64,000 bases of DNA, taken from NCBI GenBank assembly GCA_016744595.1, contig JADGEB010000015.1, positions 1 through 64,000 of the forward strand, written 5' to 3'. The notes under the pieces are model-generated. The model did no database searches, was not told the DNA's origin, and worked only from the letters and a program-made list of their open reading frames with translations. The position numbers and the translations under genes were made by a program. Source of the DNA: Desulfuromusa sp. GTDB lineage: Bacteria; Desulfobacterota; Desulfuromonadia; Desulfuromonadales; Geopsychrobacteraceae. Shown in pieces: positions 52,811 to 60,970 of the stretch. Positions within the stretch are counted from its first letter, which is position 1, and every line of letters starts with the position of its first letter.

Positions 52811-54349
52811 ATGATGGAAACGGCAACTCAAGCCTGCTATCGGCTTCATAATAAAATTTCTTCTCAGAAGTTGAGAGCGATTCTGCCAAAAAGCTATGCT
52901 CTTTGTGTGGGGACAGGGAAGCAGAAGAATTTGATCCTTCTGGATAATTATGATTGGGATATCTGTCAATCTGGATTGTTGTTAATTCAGGAAAACAAAG
53001 ATGAATTCCAACTCTTGGATGGCAATGACAATTTGTTGGCATCTTGCAGTGTGCAGGGTGAAAGTCGTTTCTGGTGGCAGCTTCCAGTGGGGAACCTGGC
53101 CGACAAATTAGAAGAGCTCAGCCCAATTCGTGCTTTTGTGCCAAAATATTCCTGCTATCTGAAAACTGATCACTTTGCTATTACCAATACAGATGAAAAA
53201 ATTGTTGTTCGAATGGAGCTCTACTCTGTGATCGGTTCAAATAACCTGAATTTCTATTTTATTAAAACTCTTCCTTTGCGTGGCTATAAAAAGGAATATT
53301 CTCAGATCAGAAAATGTCTTGCTGCGATTAAGCCCGAAGAATTGCCGGATTTGAATCTGCGGAGCTTGCTGTTACCGAGTAGTTCGGAGGGCAATCATCC
53401 AGAGAAAAAAGCAATCTTTGAATTGACAGCGACAGAGCCTGCAGAAGCGGCGATCTCCAGAATGGCTGTCAAAATGATTCAACTGGCACGTCGCCAGGAA
53501 CAGGGAGTCATCGATGATATCGACACCGAGTTTGTGCATCAGTATCGGGTCAATATTCGGAAAACCCGTTCGCTGATCAGCTTGTTTAAGAAATCATTCA
53601 GTTTAGAGCGCTATCAGTTATTTAAGACAGAGTTAAAATCTTTGGGAAGTCAAACCAACGAACTACGCGATATGGATGTTTTTCTTCTCGATCAGGATTA
53701 TTACTGCAAGATGTTGCCGGAAACCCTCTGGCCGGGACTGGATCATATTTTCAGGCGGATTAAACGCCGCCGCACCACTGCTTTTAAAAGGGTGGCCAAT
53801 TATCTGGCCGGAACAGCGTATCTGGAACAAATCAGTTGTCTGTCGCGAACTCTGCATCAACCTCCAGAATTGGCAACAAAGCAATCGGGGATGAAAATCA
53901 GACAGTTGGCAGGTGAAAAAATCATTTCCCAATACCAATTGATCCATGCGGATGGGATTGCCATCAATGCTGATACTCCAGACCAAGCGGTTCATGATCT
54001 ACGGATTGAATGTAAAAAAATACGCTACCTATTAGAATTGTTCACCGAGCTTTTTCCTGCGAAGGAAGTCAGACAACTGGTTAAACTCTTGAAAGTGCTT
54101 CAAGATAATCTGGGGCGTTTTAACGATTTCTCTGTGCAGCGTGAGTTTCTGATGCACTTGGGTCAGGGGAAGAATCTGTCTGCTGACCAGCTTGCAAGTA
54201 TCAATGGCCTGACTGCCGTGCTTTTTAACAAACAAGTTAATGAGCGTAGCTTGGTGGTGGATAATATTACTGTTTTTATTGATGAATCGATCAGTGCTCA
54301 ATTTAAGAAACTATTTGAAACCGATCCAAAGAAGGGTTTGGATGAATGA
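52811..54349 (+). CDS. CHAD-domain protein (polyphosphate-binding)
   Basis: The 512-residue protein has an N-terminal region of about 210 residues of unknown fold and a C-terminal CHAD domain (about 215-500) with the repeated helical motifs FVHQYRVNIRKTRSLISLF and AVHDLRIECKKIRYLLELF; the His and paired Arg/Lys residues line a basic groove. CHAD domains bind polyphosphate and target proteins to polyphosphate granules. AAGGTGGG precedes the ATG. The stop overlaps the ParA-like gene by four bases, tying polyphosphate binding to an ATPase of the cargo-positioning type. Confidence 0.9.
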   Translation: MMETATQACYRLHNKISSQKLRAILPKSYALCVGTGKQKNLILLDNYDWDICQSGLLLIQENKDEFQLLDGNDNLLASCSVQGESRFWWQLPVGNLADKLEELSPIRAFVPKYSCYLKTDHFAITNTDEKIVVRMELYSVIGSNNLNFYFIKTLPLRGYKKEYSQIRKCLAAIKPEELPDLNLRSLLLPSSSEGNHPEKKAIFELTATEPAEAAISRMAVKMIQLARRQEQGVIDDIDTEFVHQYRVNIRKTRSLISLFKKSFSLERYQLFKTELKSLGSQTNELRDMDVFLLDQDYYCKMLPETLWPGLDHIFRRIKRRRTTAFKRVANYLAGTAYLEQISCLSRTLHQPPELATKQSGMKIRQLAGEKIISQYQLIHADGIAINADTPDQAVHDLRIECKKIRYLLELFTELFPAKEVRQLVKLLKVLQDNLGRFNDFSVQREFLMHLGQGKNLSADQLASINGLTAVLFNKQVNERSLVVDNITVFIDESISAQFKKLFETDPKKGLDE

Positions 54350-55098
54350 AAATTCTGGCATGCTATAGTATGAAAGGTGGGGTTGGAAAAACCGCATCAG
54401 CCGTGAATATCGCCTATTGGGCGGCCAAGTCTGGGTATAGAACGTTGTTGCTTGATCTTGATCCCCAAGGGGCTTCCTCATTTTATTTCAGGGTTAAGCC
54501 TGCTCCGAAAAAAGACTGGGGTGGTCGGTTTTTTAAAGTCTACGGAGAGATTCTGAAACAGGTCAAAGCGAGCGATTTCGCTAACCTTGATATTATTCCA
54601 GCACATCTTTCTTTTCGTAATTTTGATATTTTTCTCGGGCAAATCAATAAGCGAAAAAACCGCATGCTGCAAGTGCTTAAGGGGTTGAAAAAAGAATATG
54701 ATCTCATCATTCTCGACTGTCCCCCAACCATCAGTCAGCTGGCGGAGAATATTTTTGCTGCTGCCAATATGGTTCTAGTACCAGTGATCCCGACGACCTT
54801 ATCTGAACGTACTTTTGACCAGTTGACCTCATTTTTTAAAAATGAAGATTACAGTCGGAGAAAGTTGATTCCATTCTTCACTATGGTTGACGGGCGTAAG
54901 CAGTTGCATCAGCAAACGGCTATTTCAATGCGCAAACGTTATAAACGTTTTTTACGTAATGCCATTCCTTATTCCTCCGATGTGGAAAAAATGGGGAAAT
55001 ATCGTGCTCCCATCGATATTTTTGCTCGTGGTAAACAGGCCAATAAAGCTTACCTCGCTCTGTGGACAGAAATCGAGCGGGTGCTGAAGGATAGTTAA
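54346..55098 (+). CDS. Orphan ParA/MinD-type ATPase in a polyphosphate operon
   Basis: The 250-residue protein has the deviant Walker A MKGGVGKTASAVNIAYW near residue 9 (with the signature Lys), Walker A' LLLDLDPQGASSFYF and Walker B LIILDCPPTI. ParA ATPases form gradients on nucleoid DNA or membranes and position plasmids, chromosomes or protein cargos. No ParB, parS or C-terminal amphipathic MinD helix is evident, so this is an orphan of the cargo-positioning kind (compare McdA of carboxysomes). It shares four bases with the CHAD gene and one base with the CYTH gene, so its cargo is probably a polyphosphate granule. Confidence 0.85.
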   Translation: MKILACYSMKGGVGKTASAVNIAYWAAKSGYRTLLLDLDPQGASSFYFRVKPAPKKDWGGRFFKVYGEILKQVKASDFANLDIIPAHLSFRNFDIFLGQINKRKNRMLQVLKGLKKEYDLIILDCPPTISQLAENIFAAANMVLVPVIPTTLSERTFDQLTSFFKNEDYSRRKLIPFFTMVDGRKQLHQQTAISMRKRYKRFLRNAIPYSSDVEKMGKYRAPIDIFARGKQANKAYLALWTEIERVLKDS

Positions 55099-55580
55099 TG
55101 AAGCAACAGTTGGAAATAGAACGGAAATTTGTTGTTTCACACCTTCCTGAAGAGTTACTGGAAAAAGCTGTCAGAGAGGAAATCAAACAGGGCTATTTAA
55201 TCCTGCAGGGTCAGCGGGAACTGCGGATTCGGCAGAGAAATAATCAATACTGGATGACTTTGAAAGAGGGGAGTGGACTTGAGCGTTTTGAACAGGAATG
55301 CCAAATATCTGATGGGCAATTTAAGATGCTTTGGCCTTTAACTGAGGGAAAACAGATTGAGAAGACTCGCTGTCTTGTAGAAAACTGTGGCCACGTATTT
55401 GAGATCGATATCTTCTCAGGAATTTTGGCCCCTTTGCTTGTTTTGGAAGTTGAATTTAGCAGCATTAAGGAAAGCCAGAAATTTAGAGTCCCTGATTTTG
55501 TGGAAAAAGAAGTGACGGACGACAAGAACTATAAAAACGCCACTTTGGCAATTGACGGATTGCCGAAATCATTTTTTTAG
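55098..55580 (+). CDS. CYTH-domain protein (triphosphate tunnel metalloenzyme family)
   Basis: The 160-residue protein starts with the family signature EIERKF and has the tunnel strands LRIRQRNNQYWMTLKEG, FEQECQI and FEIDIFSG with LLVLEVEF; basic and acidic residues alternate as in triphosphate tunnel enzymes. CYTH proteins hydrolyse inorganic triphosphate or related compounds, and CYTH and CHAD often occur fused. Here they are separate genes interrupted by a ParA gene in one overlapping operon. Inorganic triphosphate or short polyphosphate is the probable substrate. Confidence 0.9.
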   Translation: MKQQLEIERKFVVSHLPEELLEKAVREEIKQGYLILQGQRELRIRQRNNQYWMTLKEGSGLERFEQECQISDGQFKMLWPLTEGKQIEKTRCLVENCGHVFEIDIFSGILAPLLVLEVEFSSIKESQKFRVPDFVEKEVTDDKNYKNATLAIDGLPKSFF

Positions 55581-55647
55581 TAGAGGATCTGAGCCAACTG
55601 GCTCATCGGGGGAATAATTACGAATACTGCTACCAGGAAAGGACACC

Positions 55648-55827
55648 ATGAGTGAAACAAAAAAAAATAGAAAAATAAAAAAAAAGGATAGCCAATTAGT
55701 GATTCGGATCAATGGAGTAGAAAGGGATCGTTTCGTATCTCTCTGTGATGAGCTGGATACCAGCGCGGCGAGAGAAATTCGTAGATTTATAAAAGGATTT
55801 ATTAAAGACCATGGCGTCGCAGACTAA
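55648..55827 (+). CDS. Small basic protein, ribbon-helix-helix-like (59 residues)
   Basis: ATG 55648 is preceded by AGGAAAGG. The 59-residue product has a very basic N terminus (KKNRKIKKKDSQ), a strand-like LVIRINGVERDRF and two helices (FVSLCDELDTSAAREIRRFI). This order fits a ribbon-helix-helix DNA-binding fold, in which a dimer inserts a beta ribbon into the major groove. It lies 67 bases after the CYTH gene and 36 bases before the HhH/Lys-rich gene on the same strand. It could be the DNA-binding partner of the orphan ParA, but this is inference. Confidence 0.6.
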   Translation: MSETKKNRKIKKKDSQLVIRINGVERDRFVSLCDELDTSAAREIRRFIKGFIKDHGVAD

Positions 55828-55863
55828 ATGACACATTTCGACACAAAATGAGGAGAACACTCC

Positions 55864-56253
55864 ATGTCCACATCAATTTTGGAAGTTCGCGGAATTGGCC
55901 CTTCGACGGTAGCCGTACTGACAGAAAATGGAATCGTGACGGCTGAAGACTTGGCGACTAAAACGATCCGTCAGGTGACAATTATCAAAGGGTTTAGCGA
56001 GATTAGAGCGGCTCAGGTGATTGCAGACGCAAAAGCGCTTGTTTCCCCTGAGAACAAACAAGAGATCAAAAAAACTAAATCGGAGAAGAAAGCGGTCAAA
56101 AAAGAAAAAATCGCAAAAAAAACCGACAAGAAGAAGTCAAAAGAGAAAGAGAAAGAGAAAAAAGTTAAGAAAATGGTTAAATCGGATAAGAAAAATAAAA
56201 AAATGGCAAAAGGGAAGAAGGGTGGAAAAACGGTCAAGAAAAGCAAAAAATAA
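55864..56253 (+). CDS. HhH-domain protein with lysine-rich histone-H1-like tail
   Basis: Residues 1-60 form a helix-hairpin-helix region (EVRGIGPSTVAVLTENGIVT), a fold that binds DNA without sequence specificity. From residue 65 the protein is a low-complexity tail of Lys with Glu, Ser and Thr (KKTKSEKKAVKKEK and onward to KKSKK), like bacterial H1-type proteins. GAGGAG precedes the ATG. H1-like proteins such as AlgP of Pseudomonas have been tied to polyphosphate granules in the nucleoid; this gene lies right after the CHAD-ParA-CYTH operon, so a similar role is likely but unproven. Confidence 0.7.
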   Translation: MSTSILEVRGIGPSTVAVLTENGIVTAEDLATKTIRQVTIIKGFSEIRAAQVIADAKALVSPENKQEIKKTKSEKKAVKKEKIAKKTDKKKSKEKEKEKKVKKMVKSDKKNKKMAKGKKGGKTVKKSKK

Positions 56254-56330
56254 ATTTATTTACAACCAATCGCTATGATTGAAAAACTCAGATCAGTGAA
56301 GAGTCAGAAATTGCTCCTCATCCGTCGAAT

Positions 56331-57608
56331 CTATGATGATTCCACTGGATGTGGTGTCACTGATTTTTTCCAGGGGTGCATTTTTTCTTTTTTTGGTGGA
56401 ATTCGTCCATCAAAATAATGGCAGGCTCGATAATAGAGCAGGTCTTCTTTCCAAAGCTGGAAAAATTTACGATCCTGGCGTAGTCTTTTTATCAGGCGAA
56501 GTGGTGCTTTACGTAGATCAAGTAGTGGGCTGAACAGTTCAGATGGGTCACGAAAGCATTCCCAGTCACAACGTCGGCAAGGCTCTTTGGGGTGGAGGTT
56601 GTTGAGATTCAGTTCCGGGAACTCACCCAAGTCTTCATCCCCCCGATAACCGCAGGGATAGGCATGACCGTTCTGGCTGTCTACAAAAAAGAAATCGATG
56701 CCGCCACGGCAAGCAGAGGTTAACCCTTCCTTGTCCCGATATTGGTTTAACAGTGCATGGATGCTGCAGCGGGGGGTGAATATACGCAGTTTGTCACGAT
56801 GTGCCGGGATGCAATCAAACAATGCTTGAAGCATCGCCATTTTTTCTGTCCTGGAAAAATATACGACCCGATCATGAGCAGTTGCGGCATAAACAGCATC
56901 GGTTGATTCTGTCACTTCACTGTACATCGGGTAACAGACGTTAGCGATACTGAATCCAAGTTCACTTACAAAGCGATAGAATCGCTCAAAGCCATCCAGG
57001 AAAAATTGATAATCGAGGTTGTCTCTATCTTTTGTTGCTCCGGTAAAGTTTCGATTGATTCCCAAATTTGCTGACAAGTAAAGATTGCGTTCGGCAAAGA
57101 TAGGCAGTGCTTTCTCAATTCCCCGGATCACACCAGTCAGACCACGCATCTGTTCGTGCGTCGTGACATCGGAGGAATCAATACTGACCCAGATGTTGCG
57201 GATTGGGGTTTTTTCCAACTGGTCGGCGAGATGTTTCATCTGATCTGTAAAATTGGTTTGTTCTGAATTGCGGAACAGGTATCCGTTTGTTCCAGTGCGG
57301 ATAAATTTAATTCCACACTCGTCGGCAAACGTTGCCAAGTGGCAGATCTGGTCAAGAAAAAGAAAGGGTTCTCCCCCGGTAAAAGATAGTGCAGAAATCC
57401 CTTTGTCAGCAGCAGATCGGATGATTTGTTCTGTTTTATTGAGCGCGAGGGTGTTGCGTGGAAAGGGGTTGCTGACACGCATTCCGCATTGCGGGCAACT
57501 GGCGTTGCAGTAATTTGTATATTGCACGACTAGCTGGCCGGGAACTCGTCCTTTGAACAAAAACCGTCCGAAAGCTTGTCCGCTTCCAGATAAATTTTTA
57601 ATCCTCAT
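56331..57608 (-). CDS. Radical SAM protein with additional Fe-S cysteines
   Basis: The 425-residue protein has the radical SAM cluster motif CNASCPQCG near residue 33 (CX3CX2C), the GGEPF loop in ALSFTGGEPFLFLDQ near 78, and C-terminal cysteines (FTPRCSIHALL, SACRGG, AYPCGYRG, CRRCDWECFRDP) that look like a SPASM-type or auxiliary-cluster region. It begins four bases after the PHP-glycosyltransferase gene, so they are co-expressed and may modify one product. The substrate is unknown. Confidence 0.8.
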   Translation of the reverse strand: MRIKNLSGSGQAFGRFLFKGRVPGQLVVQYTNYCNASCPQCGMRVSNPFPRNTLALNKTEQIIRSAADKGISALSFTGGEPFLFLDQICHLATFADECGIKFIRTGTNGYLFRNSEQTNFTDQMKHLADQLEKTPIRNIWVSIDSSDVTTHEQMRGLTGVIRGIEKALPIFAERNLYLSANLGINRNFTGATKDRDNLDYQFFLDGFERFYRFVSELGFSIANVCYPMYSEVTESTDAVYAATAHDRVVYFSRTEKMAMLQALFDCIPAHRDKLRIFTPRCSIHALLNQYRDKEGLTSACRGGIDFFFVDSQNGHAYPCGYRGDEDLGEFPELNLNNLHPKEPCRRCDWECFRDPSELFSPLLDLRKAPLRLIKRLRQDRKFFQLWKEDLLYYRACHYFDGRIPPKKEKMHPWKKSVTPHPVESS

Positions 57609-57612
57609 ATTG

Positions 57613-60045
57613 TTAGTGAACCATTATATTGGATGCGAGCTTAAAGATCTGTTTCAAAGAAGATCGTTGCCGTTGACGATGTAAGTGTGGAACCTCTAGT
57701 AACTCAGGTTTGACCATATCTTGCAGGATGGTTTCCCAGTTGAATTGAGCTTCGACTCGGGTTCGTGCCGCGTTTCCAAGTTGCTGACAGATTGAACCGG
57801 TCGAAGAGATGTCGGTCAGGAGTTCACTAATCTTATCGACCCAAAGCTGTGTATTTATAACCGGCAGAACGAACCCGGTTTTACCGTCAGCAACAATCTC
57901 TTTTGGCCCACCGATATTGGACACAATGGCTGGAATTCCACATGCTTGTGCCTCCAATGCAACCATGCCAAAGGTATCGGTCACACTCGGAAACAGAAAT
58001 AGATCGTGCTGGTTATAAAGTTGTGGTAGTTCCTGATAGGGAACCTGACCGAGAAAATTGACCCCGGATAAATTTAAACAATCTTCTTGCAGTTGCACTA
58101 AGTCAGGACCTGTCCCAGCAAAATTTAGACTGATATCAGGATGAAGACTTTGTAATTGACGATAGACTTGCACGAGGAAATCAAGATTTTTGTCTTTTGA
58201 AATGCGTCCGACATAAAGAAGTTTGATCTGGTTTGAAGACGGTTTTATCTGCTGTTCTTGTGGTTTGAAATGCTCAGTCCGAATTCCACGACGGAACTTC
58301 TTCATATGACGATGTCGATAGCCTCGTTCTTTGAGTAACTTCATGTATTCATTGGTTGGAACCAACAGGGTATCAACTTGATTAAAGAACCATTGACTAT
58401 ACTGTTCGATCATATTCGATATGGCTGGTTCGGCAATAATTGCTTCCGATTCCATCGTAAAATCGGTGTGATAAATTCCCTTTATTTCTATTCCCAATAT
58501 GCGTCCTATTAACATCCCCAGCATTCCGACCGGCCCAGGGGTAGATATGTAAATTTCATCTGGATTGTATTCATAAACCTGTTTGAGCATTCGGAGGACA
58601 GAAGGAACATTGATATCCAAATCTTCATAATGGGGGAGTTGAAACGAGTACAGTGGTGGAATAACAAGGGTCGATTGAGGAATATTGCTCTGTTGTTGTT
58701 CTGAAAGGCTTGACATAATCCGGATATCATAACCTTTTTCTTCAGCCAGTTTACCAATAGTCTGCAAGGTCATGGACACCCCATTTAGATCTGTGAGGGT
58801 GTCAGTTAACCAGAGGATCCGTTTCGGTTGCCGAGAGACCTGCTTCCCCAGACTTGCTTCTAGGCTGTTGATCAATCGCTGGTCGCCAGACAGATGCTTG
58901 AAGGCCGAGAAAAATGGAATTGATAAAAAAATCCCGGGGATGCTCGAAGATAGACCCTGAATAATTTGAATGATATCCATTTCTTCAATATTGGTGTTGA
59001 GCGATGCTAATAACGAACGGAAGTATTGATCGGAGATATCGCTGATACAATCATACAGAAGCTCAAGGCGTGTATCGATATCGTCTTCATTCAAGGCGCG
59101 GCTGGTTTCAACTAATTTCACAATATTCTGGTAGATCGCATTGTTCTTTTGCGATTTCATTTTATTCAGGCGTAGCCGATCCCTAATGCCTAACTTTTGG
59201 TTTTCAGAAAAAAGATAGCGGGTCAGATCGCTGATGGTTGATTTGGCAAAAGCGGTACTATTCTTTTGTGAAAAATCGAAAGCAATCTTGTATATGGCAA
59301 AAGTTAAACCTTGAAAATCATTCTGTCGCCCCAGCGGTTTAGTTTTCCCTCGCCTTAGCTGGTGCAGGAATTCTTCAGGCGTTTTTGCCGGTGCAACGGT
59401 GCTGGTCTTGGCAATAAAAAGATTGGCATGGTCATCGGAGCCTCCGGTTATGGATTTCTTCCAGGGTTCCGATCCCCAAGGCTCGATTTGATATTTTTGA
59501 CTTAAGCGTTTGATATCTTGCTTCGTCAAGCCTAAGAGAATACGTGAGAGGGTATCGTTATGCAGGCTGCTACGACTACCGTTTCTCCCCTCAAAATTAT
59601 TGAATAGCAGGATCAGTTTTTCCAGATGATCAAGAGTTAATTTGCCATTGACTGAATAGGTGGCATGGGCAACCACACAAGGCAGATCTTGATTTTTCAG
59701 ATAATCTCTAAGCGTATAGATATCCAGCCGTTTTTTCTGGATTTTAGAGAACTGTTCTCGATCCAGACCATAAATAAGAATATGGATTTTACAGTTATCT
59801 TCAGGAAAGTATGCCGTTGATTCTACACCGGTAAAGCAGCGTTTTGGGTGTTTTTTGACTAGTTCAAGAGATGCTTTGATCCGGTTGTGATCAGTGATGG
59901 TAACAAAATCCATTCCCCGTTTGCGAGCTACCTTGTAGATCGTTTCCGGCTCGGTGTAAGACTCAGAAGCTCCCAAACGTTGCAAGAACCATTCGGAGGG
60001 ATGATTTGAATATTTAGAATGTACGTGTAAGTCGACTTGTGCCAT
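57613..60045 (-). CDS. PHP-domain/glycosyltransferase family 4 fusion protein
   Basis: The 810-residue protein combines two enzymes. Residues 1-260 form a PHP phosphoesterase domain with metal ligands VDLHVHSKYS, VTITDHNRI, GVESTAYF, VVAHATYS and GGSDDHANL. After a helical linker (about 265-420) a GT4 glycosyltransferase follows, with LYVGRISKDKNLDFLVQV near 610 and SVTDTFGMVALEAQACG near 700. The PHP part may remove a phosphate from the glycan or lipid acceptor that the transferase uses. It pairs with a radical SAM gene four bases downstream. Such fusions occur in Deltaproteobacteria, but I know of no characterised member. Confidence 0.85.
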   Translation of the reverse strand: MAQVDLHVHSKYSNHPSEWFLQRLGASESYTEPETIYKVARKRGMDFVTITDHNRIKASLELVKKHPKRCFTGVESTAYFPEDNCKIHILIYGLDREQFSKIQKKRLDIYTLRDYLKNQDLPCVVAHATYSVNGKLTLDHLEKLILLFNNFEGRNGSRSSLHNDTLSRILLGLTKQDIKRLSQKYQIEPWGSEPWKKSITGGSDDHANLFIAKTSTVAPAKTPEEFLHQLRRGKTKPLGRQNDFQGLTFAIYKIAFDFSQKNSTAFAKSTISDLTRYLFSENQKLGIRDRLRLNKMKSQKNNAIYQNIVKLVETSRALNEDDIDTRLELLYDCISDISDQYFRSLLASLNTNIEEMDIIQIIQGLSSSIPGIFLSIPFFSAFKHLSGDQRLINSLEASLGKQVSRQPKRILWLTDTLTDLNGVSMTLQTIGKLAEEKGYDIRIMSSLSEQQQSNIPQSTLVIPPLYSFQLPHYEDLDINVPSVLRMLKQVYEYNPDEIYISTPGPVGMLGMLIGRILGIEIKGIYHTDFTMESEAIIAEPAISNMIEQYSQWFFNQVDTLLVPTNEYMKLLKERGYRHRHMKKFRRGIRTEHFKPQEQQIKPSSNQIKLLYVGRISKDKNLDFLVQVYRQLQSLHPDISLNFAGTGPDLVQLQEDCLNLSGVNFLGQVPYQELPQLYNQHDLFLFPSVTDTFGMVALEAQACGIPAIVSNIGGPKEIVADGKTGFVLPVINTQLWVDKISELLTDISSTGSICQQLGNAARTRVEAQFNWETILQDMVKPELLEVPHLHRQRQRSSLKQIFKLASNIMVH

Positions 60046-60064
60046 ATGTTTTCTCCAGTCTAAA

Positions 60065-60785
60065 TTATTTCCGATTATGGAGATTCAGGTTAGGCTGTGA
60101 TGAGATTAATGTAAGATTCAGATTTAGATGGTCTTCTGCGGAGAAACGACCCTGTACTACAAAAGAAGTCCACTGGCGGCATTTGCCTCGAGATAGAAGG
60201 ATATGTCCAGCGAGGGGACTATTGTAGAAACGTTCAACGACATAGATTAAGTCGTTACTGGATGCATCGATATAAGGATTGTCGATCTTCTCACTGACCA
60301 GGTCGAGTTGTTCCGTTCCGGTATAAAGATCGTCCAGAGAAATTTTACCTGTTTCATAGTCCTCAACCTGAACACCGACTGATGAACATTAATTCTCAGA
60401 TTGATATCTTTAGTTACCAGAATAACCAGACCATTGCAGTGATATTACTCTTGAATAGCGAGGGCGAGAATCTGGTGATCAACGCTGGGAGAACACAGTT
60501 CTTGCGGGTAGCTAATTCAGGCAGCTGTTTTGTGTGACCACCACCCGCAATCGTCCTCCATTCTTCAACACAACGACCCCATTGGTAAACACCCGTTTTG
60601 GCGAAGACAATCAATCAAGCTCCCGCGAAGTTTGACGTGCATTGCGGCCATTATTTGTTCCATCTTTTTTAAAATGGTCAAGCTCCTCTAGAACCGGAAG
60701 GGTGAGAATGACTTCATTCTCTTGAAAGCTGTGGGTTGAATCGGCGAAGTACGTTGGTGTCGAGAAGGTAGTGTTTTTTTGACAA
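60065..60785 (-). pseudogene. Decayed PhoH-family gene: broken PIN domain, ATPase domain missing
   Basis: A TTG at 60785 follows AAGGAG at a 6-base spacing and opens KKHYLLDTNVLRRFNPQ, the start of a PIN domain, but a stop follows within 20 codons. Fragments in shifting frames then continue the homology: LPVLEELDHFKKDG with NGRNARQTSREL, then LVILVTKDINLRI, then VEDYETGKISLDDLYTG and SNDLIYVVERFYNSPLAG. This is the N-terminal PIN and linker part of PhoH-like (PIN-PhoH) proteins. At least four frameshifts or stops are needed, and the P-loop ATPase half is absent, the PHP gene starting in its place. Clearly not expressed as a whole. Confidence 0.75.
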
Positions 60786-60970
60786 GATGGGCTCCTTCAG
60801 AAAATCTTTTCCCAATCATCAAAGGTGAATGTTCAGAAAATATGTGGAGATGAAGAAAAAAAGGACGGTTTTGATGGCTGCTAACAAGATTCTGACTCAA
60901 TAGTAACAGTCTCGAAACATTTGACGATTAAGCTACAGACAATTAAGACCAAGGAGAAGTGGTTTATAAT

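Noticed and set aside
54346-55098. Chromosome-partition ParA
   Set aside because: No ParB gene, parS-like palindromes or origin-linked genes are nearby; the context is polyphosphate genes.
60414-60614. 66-codon minus-strand frame as a gene
   Set aside because: It spans a damaged part of the PhoH pseudogene in the wrong phase and has no ribosome site.
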